NCBI RefSeq assembly: GCF_001949145.1
Contig: NW_019091379.1
Span: 1,019,585 to 1,042,502, forward strand
Origin: Acanthaster planci
Taxonomy: Eukaryota > Echinodermata > Asteroidea > Valvatida > Acanthasteridae
Length of the DNA stretch: 22,918 nucleotides
Direction of reading: 5' to 3'
Each line of letters opens with the position of its first letter. The stretch's first letter is position 1. The position numbers and the translations under genes are program-made. The notes under the pieces were generated by a model. The model did not search any database and was not told where the DNA came from. It saw only the letters and a list, made by a program, of their open reading frames with translations. Of this stretch, positions 10,548-19,319 are shown in pieces.

Positions 10548-10832
10548 ATGCTTTTTATGCTAGTTATTTTATTTCATGAAAGTTGGGCACACCCCGCAAT
10601 AAATTCGTTTCCTTTGGAACGCCCATGGGCCAAAAATGTCAACTTCCCCCATCGACCACGCAGGTCCACGCTCCATGGAAACGCAGACATAACAGCAAGG
10701 TGCTGTGCTCCTTCAGATTGCGATGAAACCACTTTCAGTACTTTTAACGATAACATGTATACCGAGTTTCAACACGATTTATCTCAGGATGGCGGGGGTG
10801 TCAGGAACATTATCTTGCAGGTTGCAGTAAAG
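10548..10832 (+). CDS. Candidate prepropeptide-like exon (signal peptide, furin-type site, Cys cluster)
   Basis: The frame opens with an ATG and a short hydrophobic leader (LFMLVILF, residues 2-9), with a plausible cleavage after Ala14 (SWA|H). A propeptide-like segment ends in Arg-Pro-Arg-Arg at residues 36-39, which fits the furin consensus R-X-R-R. The part after it has a Cys pair and a third Cys (C52, C53, C58: CC-x4-C) and an acidic C-terminal half. At codon 95 the frame meets AAAG|GTGAAA, a moderate phase-0 donor. Read through, it stays open to a stop at 10884-10886 after 112 codons. Against it: the ATG has C at -3, the Cys spacing does not match the insulin A-chain pattern (CC-x3-C-x8-C), and the length is within chance. 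It could be a neuropeptide or growth-factor precursor exon, or nothing. I do not recognise a family. Confidence 0.22.
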
Positions 10833-13607
10833 GTGAAACAAACACAGTCATCAAAAATAGAAAGAAAACAGCCGTTTGAGAATTAACCATGCTTATTTAC
10901 GTTAAATGGTTTTAAGATAACACGTGCAAGCCAAAATGTCAAACTCTTAAAATGCAAAGCAGCTTCGTTGTTAATTTACCACGTTTTTACCAGATAGGGG
11001 AGAAGTCTCTTCAACCTATTTCGAGTGGATACAGACTTGACTCGGTGGTTACAACACAGCTCTTTCTTATGTACATACATCCATATTCAAGTACAAACCA
11101 AGTGCCCGCTGTCAGTGTTTGGAGATTCAAAACTAAGCCCCGTCACTTGCAGCTCAGATAAATCTCTGACCTCAAGGGAGTTTATGAGATCGTCTGCCTG
11201 AAGGGTAGGCCTAAAAATGTCTCACAAACAACGACAAGGCATATATGTATTCCGTTGAGACTGTGGGGATTTCCTGTGTGCTTTTCTGGACGGGGAATCA
11301 TCCGATCACCAGAGAGCACCGTTTGCCACTTTGTCGAGATTTTCTTGAACGCTCTCGAAATAGCCAAACAAGGTTCATAAAATGGTATTAAATCTCCCAA
11401 TTTCAACCTCCATATGTTATTCCCACGTCCACAAATGTCAAATGTTAGGGCTAGATTCATTTACATGTTATTTCCTGCCAAATAGTCAAAAAGGGCGCCG
11501 TATTACTGTGCCTAAATTACGCCAGTTGTGTCCAGCAAATATTTTGGCCTGTGCTTTGCACATCAGACTTACCAAGCAAGACTGTCAAACCATGGTCAAA
11601 CCACAACCACGCAGAAAGAGGCGGGTTGAACGATTGCTCCGAATGCCTTGAGCAAACATAATGACAGCATGCGTACATGTTACAGCGCACGGACGTGATT
11701 AAAAGCGAGCTGTGAAACCGTTCTGGTAGTAGGGCTCCGGCTGTGTTTGAGCAGGACTCCAACGAGTCATTTTTCAATCTATCGCCTTAGAGCCCACTTG
11801 CTGTCTGTCACATGAAGTATGAGTGAATTCTGACATTTTTTAAGGATAGGTTAAGTCTAAACTACTTAGCTTCGGCTAAAAATGATGCAGATGCATTTCC
11901 AGCCGTATCCAAGAGATTGAGAAGTTGCTTTATTTTTAAACGTACTTATTCACACATCTGCCCCTTCTGTCTGCACAGATTTAGTGTTTTGGCACGTTAT
12001 TGAATCGTTGAGTTATTAAGAAAACTTCAACTGACTTGAGTGACCAGTTACAATCGATCTTTTTGTGACGGTTGGCAGAGAGGTGATATGGTTGACTTAT
12101 GGAATTGTCTCACAATAATAGAAAACCACGACGAAGCCTTGGTCAACTAATCAACTTGTTCAGCTTACATGCATACAACAGTTATTATTATTGTTTTTTT
12201 ATTTATTTTTAATTTTTTTGCAATTTGCGAACAAATGTAGAGTGACTGCCCTCGACAGGATATCAGAAGCCAGAATTCGGCCGATTAAATGTCGCACTTT
12301 GTTTGATCAGTATTTGCGCCCCCTCAAGCAAACAAACGCCCTCTGCCGGCGACGCTATTTAAACACGTTTCTTGACACGGTGTGTGTCTTCCGGACAAAT
12401 ACCGTACATCGGGCCTGTTGATTCTCCCCACAAAGACTCCAGAGACAACGAAGAAAATGTCAGTGCCGGTCACCTGAGAATAGTGTGTTGAAGCAGTGCA
12501 TGGAATATAGACGGTGTGAATAAGGAGAGAATCCAGGATTTTCAGAAATTGGTTGCAAACTTGGAAGGTCAAGGTTGGTGTAGGTTGATACGTGTTAGCA
12601 GGAAGCGGTGTTATATGAATTGCTGCCGTAAGGTTGGCGGTTTTCATCATTACCGCGCGTACTTTCCAACTTCATTTCCTTTGCAGTGGCAACCCTTTCC
12701 ACTTGCAGTGTCTTAATTACAAACCTCATTGCTTGTTAACTTCATTTATTCAATTATAAGTTAAACGTGCTCAAAGAATGTTACTGCTACAGGGATTAAA
12801 CGTGAAGTAAATAATGGTTCATAATGTACAGGATCACCAGTGAGCCTGAGAGAAAATGGGGGTATGTCAATGTGCGCTCTTATGACTAGAAAAAAATCCT
12901 CTACCCTGAATATTCATTTTGCAAGGAAAAGCGTCAAGAAACAAGTAGCAAACTGCAAGAACGGCAACGAATTATGTAACAGTAACGTCATAATGAAGAA
13001 GCTTGAAACAGTGTTTTGCTCGTTTTCAGAAGACTGGATATATACAGTCATCCCCAAACCACGCACACGGTGATTTTTCTTTTCTTGAAGTGTTTCACCT
13101 TGCCTCCAGCTGTTTTCGTCAGTGATTACCTTTTCGAAAATGAAGTTGTAATTATAGCCCAATAAGCACGCACTTTGATTGAAAAAAATACAATGTACGT
13201 GTTTGCACATCATGCTGCGATGCATGTCATGTTCTGATATCAATTACTGACCAGGAAATCGTATGAACGACTCGACTGGAGGTTAACAAGATGCTGCAGA
13301 TTATGCTGTAATGAATCACAACTTATTTTTCATCCAACACCAAATGACAAAACTGTCCCTTATTGTGATAGTCACTTGAGGCCAAGCTTGTTTGATGTCC
13401 GAGTTCTCTGAGACAGAGTAGGAGACGGGTGGAAAACCTTTCGTCTCAGGTGATTTAAGCCTATTAGGCAACCCAAGGGAACCAATCTGGTTACCCTGTG
13501 ATAACAGAAAAGCCAAAACACTCTCTCAAAATACCCTCTACTAATACACAAGAAGGCAGTTAGCTGTAGAGGTGTCAACGCCACCAGGGCTGAGAGGCCC
13601 CACGTTG
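10833..13607. other. Non-coding stretch with weak frames
   Basis: At 12241-12421 an Arg-rich plus-strand frame follows a T-rich tract and an acceptor-like AAATGTAG, ending at TGA, but no motif supports it. A CGCCCTCTGCCGG word at 12339-12351 resembles half of a CTCF site with two mismatches. A TAGGCCT word lies at 11206. Otherwise there are plain sequence and short frames (10952, 11382, 12840 on plus; 11182, 12914, 13316 on minus) that I regard as chance. Confidence 0.45.
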
Positions 13608-13623
13608 GAAGTTCTAGAACTTC
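13608..13623. promoter_or_regulatory. 16-bp palindrome with a heat-shock-element core
   Basis: GAAGTTCTAGAACTTC is a perfect palindrome. Its centre TTCTAGAA is an exact TTCnnGAA pair, the minimal tail-to-tail HSF module. The outer GAA and TTC are spaced one base instead of two from the core, so this is not a canonical three-unit element. No gene candidate starts nearby. Confidence 0.25.
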
Positions 13624-13863
13624 ACCTGATTCCCGCTTTCCTTTGAAATAACAGAAACTTTTTAATTAATGAGCTATTCGGTTGCAGTCCCCTTCCAGTG
13701 ACTGTCACGAATACGTATTTCGACAACACGATTATTTTCTGTTGACACAAAGCACAAGCTGTTTGGGCCTTCACTCACTGGCACCATGAACCTTCAAATT
13801 AGTTATTCCGCGTTTAGCTGTCATCCGATCGTCTGCATAATGTCAGATACAGAATCCTCAAAA

Positions 13864-13885
13864 CAAGAGGGCGCTTTTCCTCTTG
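13864..13885. repeat. Perfect 7-bp hairpin containing GGGCGC
   Basis: CAAGAGG (13864-13870) and CCTCTTG (13879-13885) flank the loop GCGCTTTT. It includes one of the recurrent AGGGCGCT words. Confidence 0.45.
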
Positions 13886-14501
13886 ATTCGAAAAGGTTGC
13901 GGTTGGATAAGATCACCCCAGCGGTGTCACCACGGATGTCCGTGCCCCCCCCCTTTGAAATCTGTGAATAATTTCTGTTAAAATGCAAGTACAGCTTTTT
14001 TTGTGGTGGCCCCTTAAAAAAATGCATGCACCCCAGCTGCCCCCCCCAGAGATTTTACTCTTGTTACTCCACTGGATACTACACCATGTATGCGGACAAT
14101 AAATGCCATGGTGTTCTTCACTTGTCAATAGCAAGAGAAGCTGTTTCCTCTGTTTTGTTAGAGTTAAGATACACTTTTAAAAAAATAGCTAACAGCGTGA
14201 CAACTTCAATTGTTTGGTTACAAAATGTTTAAACGCAGTTATGTTCAACAATAAGGCCAGACATCAGTTTTCTTTAAAATTTGTGGCACTTTTTGATATC
14301 GATGTTAGATCTCACTGGGACCAAGGGAATAAATCACCAATTGGGACAGAACATCAGTTGGGCTCCCACCCTCATCTTATAATCCTAAATGTGAAGGGCG
14401 CTATCCACCCAAACCCAGCCCACAGTTTCTCCTATATCATCGCAGTGTAATCATTTTCCACGCGCCGAACCTTCGAAAGTAATGTCCTGCAATCATTGTG
14501 G

Positions 14502-14530
14502 TTTTTTTTTTTTTGGTTTTTTTTTTTTTT
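14502..14530 (+). repeat. Two long T runs (T13-GG-T14)
   Basis: T13 (14502-14514), GG, then T14 (14517-14530). As the A-rich complement this could be the tail of a minus-strand retroposed copy, but the adjacent sequence (14461-14501) is not recognised and no target duplication is seen. Confidence 0.5.
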
Positions 14531-14556
14531 AATCGGACATGTCGTTTTCACGCAGC

Positions 14557-14577
14557 ACCTGTTTTGCCGAAACAGGT
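14557..14577. repeat. Perfect 8-bp stem, 5-base loop hairpin
   Basis: ACCTGTTT (14557-14564), loop TGCCG, AAACAGGT (14570-14577). The left arm with its preceding C forms an E-box-like CACCTG. The hairpin follows the long T runs and sits in a locally CpG-rich stretch (14550-14640). Confidence 0.6.
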
Positions 14578-14752
14578 CAGCCAAAATTGATGCGCCCAGT
14601 GCACCCGGGTCGTGACTCGTGCCGACACGCGAGTGGTCATGAATTTCAAACAAAACCAAACCTTAGAATGGGTTGAATAAAACTTCTCAATTATATGATA
14701 ATGAGTGCCTAGGAGAGAAAGCCGCCCCTCTCCAGATGTGAGGTGGTCAGAG

Positions 14753-14760
14753 GTAAGTAT
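14753..14760 (+). promoter_or_regulatory. Perfect 5' splice-donor-like site GTAAGTAT
   Basis: CAGAG|GTAAGTAT matches U1 snRNA at every intronic position. The only frame open across the preceding 48 bases starts right after a TGA at 14702-14704 (VPRRESRPSPDVRWSE), so a coding exon would be very short, between an acceptor-like CCTAG (14711) or CTCTCCAG and the donor. A non-coding or 5' UTR exon is equally possible. Confidence 0.22.
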
Positions 14761-15354
14761 AGGGGGCCTGAAACGAAATGAGTTTCACCACAACACACAC
14801 AAATTGGCTTCCGCTTTTCTGAGGATTTGGTACGACCGCATACTCAAATATTCAGTCGAATGGAGGGTTGAATATTTGAATGTCCAATTATTCCAAATGA
14901 CTCAGTCTCAAGGGGCACCCCCTGACCCAACCCACTGCGCTTCCACGACAAGCGTTCGCTTCTCCACCCAACTTTAACGTCTTTTTTATCTCATAAATGT
15001 ATATACGCTGGCTTCTTTTCCAGTAGTATACTGGCATCATTGCGCCATCTGTGGAAACCGGGAAAATCCCTTGCTTTTTATTGAGTGGATAGAGCATATA
15101 TAGCCAATGAAAACAGATCACAGATCCGCCCTATTAACGCTTAAGGATTCACATCGTCGTAACTTGGGTTAATTGAACATGCCCGTAGAAGTACCTCCAT
15201 CATCGGGAATAGGCAGCGTGATTAACCCAGACCGAACCAAAGTTTCACCAGAGCAACCAAATCATTCTTTCCCATGTCATGACTAAACGCAACCCAACCA
15301 ACCCCTCCCCCATCGTTGTGGGGACACACTGAAGCACAGACGTCCCCAGTTTTC

Positions 15355-15728
15355 TCAACAACAAAAAACAGTTTCTATACTGCAGTTCCGCCCGAGACCT
15401 GAGAGGCTGTCCCAAACCATAACCAGTGCGCGCAGCCACACAAGATCCTGAATTTGCTGCATTGCGACTGACACGTCACGACACTCGTTTCGATGGTATG
15501 TGAGGAGCATCCGCTTATTGCATCCTGTGCAGATGTCACACAATTCGTATCCTCCCGGACAAATTAAAACTAAAAGTAATTCCTTTGATGTCGCCAATTT
15601 TAATGTCGAGTAAAAGGAAGAAACGTTGGCATCTTCGCCGAGTGACACAATAAAGAATTTCAGAGGGTCCGTGGGTTTATAGAACAATAATAAAAACAAA
15701 ACAAATACTCTTTTAGGTTCATCAATTC
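15355..15728 (-). CDS. Minus-strand open frame with a C2HC-spaced Cys/His cluster
   Basis: The minus-strand frame is open from 15728 down to a TGA at 15357-15355. The central part reads CPGGYELCDICTGCNKRM and then LLTYHRNEC. Within it, C-x2-C-x11-H-x3-C has spacing close to C2HC zinc fingers, with an extra Cys in between. The residues after it (QQIQDLVWLRALVMVWDSL) could form an amphipathic helix, and codon third positions there are fairly G/C-rich. No ATG starts the frame near its 5' end, so it would have to be an internal or terminal exon. The acceptor side on the minus strand is T-rich (GTTTTGTTTTTATTATTG) but has no obvious AG before the Cys block. The motif match may be chance, and no family is assigned. 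Confidence 0.12.
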
Positions 15729-16176
15729 AAATCCGGACCAAGATTATCAGCCTTTTAGAAATTATTATGAAAATGTGAGGACTCAAGTTTGAAGTCTCAC
15801 ACTGCTCTGCCGTTTTTCAGTCACCGTGACAACATACGGGCTGAAAAATACAGGAAACAAATAAGATATGGCCAAGCAATCTCTGAAATTGCATTCTCAA
15901 TGTAGTCTTTCGAGCGAAACTTGTCCGCCACCGACCGGCAGGTAATTCGATTAATTCCGCGGTCTGAGACACGCACGGATTCGTCTAGATAAATTCGAGG
16001 TCAACAGGCCGAGTAATTTTGCCTACCGTCACCAAATTTGCACGGTCGAGAAAAACCTGGCCCAAGATGGCCGAAGAAAGCGTTTATCAACCATGAAATC
16101 GTTGTAGATAAAGAAGCGATGCACTCACATCAGATATCAGGAAATGAGTGGTCTTACCGATGTAATGAACTAAGAA

Positions 16177-16212
16177 AACTTGCCTGTTTGAGGCAAGTTA
16201 ACCCCCCCCCCC
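16177..16212. repeat. Perfect 8-bp hairpin followed by an 11-C run
   Basis: AACTTGCC (16177-16184), loop TGTTTGA, GGCAAGTT (16192-16199). The hairpin is followed by AA and eleven C residues at 16202-16212, the longest C run in the window. Confidence 0.55.
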
Positions 16213-16510
16213 GAAAAAGTGAGAAACAGGGTACAATGCTCCTGTACTGAAGACTACCTTCCTTGATTTTCATTTGTTGATCAGTAAAACACTGCACTCG
16301 CGTAACTGAAAGGGCTGTTATTTAAAGGGCTGGGTAGGTAAAATAATTGCTGGAAAAAAGCATGGGTGCGTATGGGCCTAAGACGTGCACAATTTTCCCT
16401 AAATCCTGATTCTCTATTTCTATTACAGGGAAAAAATTAAATGACATTTTGTGGGACCAGAAAACCTCATATGTAGGGTGCCTTATAGACACGGTAAGCA
16501 CATATGTTTT

Positions 16511-16535
16511 AAGGCAAATTTGATAAGGCAAATTT
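16511..16535 (+). repeat. 11-bp direct repeat, 14-bp period
   Basis: AAGGCAAATTT at 16511-16521 is repeated exactly at 16525-16535. Complementary ACACGG (16489-16494) and CCGTGT (16537-16542) flank the pair and could close a stem around it. Confidence 0.45.
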
Positions 16536-16560
16536 TCCGTGTTCCTTATATTGCCCTTTT

Positions 16561-16680
16561 CTCTTACCTCTGTGGCTTTGCTTGACTTGTTTCATTTTTC
16601 TTTGCTTTGCCTTAAGTTTGTTTGTTTTCTTTCTCTTGGTCTTTTGCCTATCTTTGCCTTTGTCTTTGTTTTGTTGTCTC
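16561..16680 (+). repeat. Pyrimidine-rich tract with degenerate CTTTGCC/CTTTGTT units
   Basis: By hand count, 95 of 120 bases are T or C, with CTTTG recurring every 6-12 bases. It looks like a decayed simple-sequence tract. A minus-strand donor-like CAGAG|GTAAGAG lies at its left edge (rc of 16564-16575), but no meaningful frame precedes it. Confidence 0.4.
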
Positions 16681-17716
16681 TGTATTAAGAGGAAGTTTTT
16701 AGACAGAATTTATAACAATATAGCCGGAGTGGCTAGTGACAATCAAATACATTAATGAATGTTATTGCACAATGAAGGGGGTGCCCCGCCTACTTGGCCA
16801 TCCCCGGCTGGATACGCGTCTTTAGGCAGACGAGCTATTTATAGTGCATTCACAATTCATTTAAACAGATGTTAATTAGCCGTTCTAACGTGAACACATG
16901 CTTTTAAACATGACTTTTATTGGTTTGCGGTAGTGTGATTTTTTAAAACACATTTAGCACATAGACACTCCACCAATATGTAAACTTTTGCCTGTATCAG
17001 TGTTTAATAAATAAAATGGTGTATACTACTCCCATTGAAACCTTAATCAAACACACGCTCCTCCATGCGTGAGAGTCGAACCTTCCGCTTGTTCAGAGGT
17101 TCATTATGGCACGGTGTGGCCAACACTGAGGCGCGGCAAGCGTCCCAGTTCGTCGTTATCTGATTTTCTTTCTCCTGTATTCCACCGGTCGAGAGTAGAT
17201 AAGAGGACGGTTACAACTCGCCCGGTCTACGGATCATTGAATTCATATTTTCCCAGCAGATTGAAATGAAATCAGAGTATAGCCGAGTGTCGTCGCGAAA
17301 AACCTTACGGGGAACCAACGCATTAAATACTACTCGTCGCTCGCTTGCATGCAAGACACTTCTGTCTAGGTAGATCCATGCCCACAGCGCGCTTAATAAA
17401 TGGAGTACAAAATTTTATGGTCTTGGAAATTAGGATCTGCCACTGTCTATGCCGGGACATGATTAGTTCTGCTAATGGCCGAGTTTCAGGTAGGTTAATG
17501 GATGCATGTGTTGCGAGAGAATGCATGACAAGCTTAAACTGAGGTAGATGAGGACAAAATCTAGTTTGTGCTTGATTGATCTGCGCAGCAAGCTAAAGGT
17601 TAGAATTGACTGAATGTTGCTGGGGGGGGGCTTAACGGCCAATCCGGTGCATGGGAAGATGTTTTGGCGCTGTTGATTGACTTGTTCCATCGATCTGTAA
17701 CTGGGCCGCGGAATTT

Positions 17717-17728
17717 GTGCGCGCGCAC
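17717..17728. repeat. 12-bp alternating purine-pyrimidine palindrome
   Basis: GTGCGCGCGCAC is self-complementary and strictly alternating, a composition prone to left-handed (Z) DNA. Confidence 0.45.
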
Positions 17729-17892
17729 TCGATGTGAGAGAGTTGTGCACTTTTTTCGGTGAGATTATGGGATAATGACAGAGCTGTGTTTTAATTTTCA
17801 AATGGCGCGATGTCAGCAGCGAGTGTTCGGGATGTACCATAGTCATTCCTTCATACCACAAAGTTGAACAGTTGTACAGTCTTGATACTCAG

Positions 17893-18330
17893 GTTACCGC
17901 TCAATGGTCTGAAGTTTCAACTGTTCGAAGGTTCGTTAGGCCCAAGCTAGGTTCGATAATCCATTTGTTCAGAAGTCCTAAGAATCGATAATCCAAATGG
18001 GAGACTTTGAGACGCTTGATGGCGACAAATATAATGGTTACCAGTTCTGAGCATGCTGCATAGTTCTGAGCACGCGCAGTACCTTCACATAAGGTTCGCT
18101 ATTCCGAATCGACAAGTGTCCGAAAATAAAGCATTAAAGATTTAAGGGAAGTCAAGGCCAACCTCGGACTTTTGAACCTTGAGTTATTTTAAGGATTGAA
18201 GAATTTTCGAACTTATGCCCCTTTTGGTGAAACTGGACTTTAGAAACTTAATAAAGCATATTCTAAATTCAGACTGTATTCTTGAACCTTCGGACAAACA
18301 AACCTTTGTATTATCGAGCCTGCCGGTAAC
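17893..18330. mobile_element. Degenerate repeat-derived region with scattered inverted words, possible pogo/Tigger-like remnant
   Basis: GTTACCG (17893-17899) and CGGTAAC (18324-18330) are exact inverses near the two ends. CGAAGGTTC (17926-17934) is the exact inverse of GAACCTTCG (18284-18292). TCGATAATCCA occurs at 17953-17963, recurs at 17985 (TCGATAATCCAA) and returns inverted as ATTATCGA at 18310-18317. The two inner words are not in the same order in the two arms, so the arms are diverged or rearranged. TCGATAATCC-type words resemble terminal sequences seen in some pogo/Tigger-type DNA transposons, but no transposase frame is present. This is best read as an old non-autonomous element or a mosaic of such pieces. 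The boundaries are approximate and no target duplication is visible. Confidence 0.35.
18043..18080 (+). repeat. Two adjacent imperfect 19-bp units
   Basis: AGTTCTGAGCATGCTGCAT (18043-18061) is followed directly by AGTTCTGAGCACGCGCAGT (18062-18080). The first 11 bases are identical and the rest is partly matched. It is a small local duplication inside the repeat-derived region. Confidence 0.5.
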
Positions 18331-18388
18331 TCTTAAACGATTGGGCGCAGAGCCCGATATTATTTATTAGCTTTTTGAAGCGTGGCAA

Positions 18389-18480
18389 ACACAATAGGAG
18401 GGCGCTATTTGAACCGTGAGGAAAATTTGGAGCTAACACAAGGGATTTTCCCCAAACCATAAGGCGCCCTTCTAATGTGT
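18389..18480. repeat. 92-bp hairpin element with 17-bp inverted arms
   Basis: The left arm at 18389-18405 (ACACAATAGGAGGGCGC) matches the reverse complement of the right arm at 18464-18480 at 15 of 17 positions. As RNA the arms would pair almost completely: ACACA/UGUGU, one A-A mismatch, then 11 pairs with one G-U. Inside, the complementarity resumes (GGAAAAT at 18419-18425 against ATTTTCC at 18445-18451), leaving a loop of about 19 bases. This compact symmetry fits a miniature inverted-repeat element or a transcribed hairpin such as a microRNA precursor. No target-site duplication is evident at the ends. The AGGGCGCTATTT-type word at the arm base occurs elsewhere in the window. Confidence 0.6.
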
Positions 18481-18849
18481 CCGCCATGCAGCCAAAAGGC
18501 TAATAGCCATTGGTATAAAATGCCACCGATTGTGGGCAATGACGATAGCGAGTCTGAGACGCTCCTCGGACGCCGTTGCAAATAATATAACAAACTTTGG
18601 TTTGTGCATTTTCCCTAACAGGCCACGAATAATTACTTGGCACAACAGGTTTGTGCATACGCACCTGCAAACTTTTATATACCCACGGAGATACGGGACG
18701 GAGGGGTACCCCGACACATGTCCAATCCCTATACACTCTCTAGACTATTTTTACCTAACACCCCCCCCCAAATGTCTGAAAAGAATTCCTGAGGTTCCGA
18801 TCAAACAATGACCGACACAAAGGGGGTGCTCTTTGTCCCATATCTTGCT

Positions 18850-18863
18850 TCATATGCATATGA
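18850..18863. repeat. 14-bp palindrome TCATATGCATATGA
   Basis: The self-complementary stretch contains ATGCATAT, an octamer-like A/T-rich core similar to POU-protein sites. No gene context supports a role. Confidence 0.35.
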
Positions 18864-19224
18864 TTTTACGCAGGTCCGTGCGAACGGCAGGCTTAACACC
18901 TGCAGGCATTGTTATCACACCTGGTCCTCAGCCAAATAAAGAATTTACCCCCTCCCCCCCGACCTCTGACTCCAGCCGGCCGGTCTCTTCTGTCACCATT
19001 TCACCCGTGAAGATTTCCGCTTTTGCTTCTTTTTGCTTAAACTAGAACCTGTAGAAAGTGCTGGGCCCCCTTGCACAAGCTCAAGCGGGTAAACGCCTGA
19101 GCCGGCTGGAGATTGTCATTAGTTGTCATTAACGGAGATATACCTAGATAGGAGTAAAAAAAAATAGCGGTGTCAAGAAGACGGTTAACAGAGGCTTGGT
19201 ATGAATGAGGCAAGAACGCCCACC

Positions 19225-19233
19225 TATATAAGG
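19225..19233 (+). promoter_or_regulatory. TATA-box-like TATATAAGG
   Basis: TATATAAGG has flanking G+C (CCACC before, CTAAGTCGG after). A start site about 30 bases downstream would fall near CCTACTCG (19250-19258), which only partly matches an initiator. The first ATG downstream (19278) gives a frame of only about a dozen codons, so any transcript here would be non-coding or spliced. Confidence 0.2.
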
Positions 19234-19288
19234 CTAAGTCGGCTCATAGCCTACTCGTCGTGAAAAGAGAAACGCCAATGCGACTCTG

Positions 19289-19296
19289 TGACGTCA
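19289..19296. promoter_or_regulatory. Perfect CRE palindrome TGACGTCA
   Basis: TGACGTCA is the full-site motif bound by CREB/ATF-type bZIP proteins across animals. It sits 56 bases past the TATA-like box and 24 bases before the 20-bp palindrome. Whether it is bound is unknown. For a plus-strand transcript the position downstream of the TATA box is unusual. Confidence 0.3.
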
Positions 19297-19319
19297 TTCG
19301 AAATATTACTAAAAGTTGA

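Larger units (their letters stand above)
13624..15354. other. Non-coding stretch rich in homopolymers and small hairpins
   Basis: Holds C9 (13945), C8 (14040), the T13/T14 pair, two perfect hairpins (13864, 14557), a CpG-rich segment at 14550-14640 and the donor-like site at 14753. The frame at 14214-14450 has a plausible composition but no start context or domain. 14760-15354 shows no structure apart from a TATATAG near 15096. Confidence 0.45.
15732..17892. other. Non-coding stretch
   Basis: A minus-strand frame of 129 codons (17472-17861) starts at TTG and has no motif; plus-strand and minus-strand frames overlap at 17323-17542 around the 12-bp palindrome CTTGCATGCAAG (17344-17355). A donor-like CAG|GTAGGT lies at 17489. 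The stretch also carries the 16177 hairpin, the 16511 repeat, the pyrimidine tract and G9 at 17622. Confidence 0.45.

Noticed and set aside
12339-12351. CGCCCTCTGCCGG as a CTCF site
   Set aside because: It has two mismatches to the core and no upstream extension of the motif. A single half-match is expected by chance.
12241-12421. Arg-rich plus-strand frame after a T-rich tract and acceptor-like TAG
   Set aside because: The acceptor has an A-rich gap between pyrimidines and AG, the frame has no motif, and the minus strand is also open there.
14502-14530. T13-GG-T14 as the tail of a retroposed copy
   Set aside because: No target-site duplication, internal promoter boxes or recognisable body sequence is adjacent.
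17070-17095. GAGTCGAACCTTCC, resembling an inverted tRNA T-arm
   Set aside because: The flanking bases do not form the 5-bp T-stem or a 7-bp acceptor stem, and no A-box or anticodon arm is present.
17539-17560. TGAGGTAG, the let-7 seed octamer
   Set aside because: The bases after it (ATGAGGACAAAATC) diverge from let-7, and no complementary arm with CTACCTCA-like pairing follows or precedes within hairpin distance.
17472-17861. 129-codon minus-strand frame
   Set aside because: It starts at TTG, has a low-complexity hydrophobic patch (LSLSLSCIL) and no recognisable domain. It reflects locally few stops.
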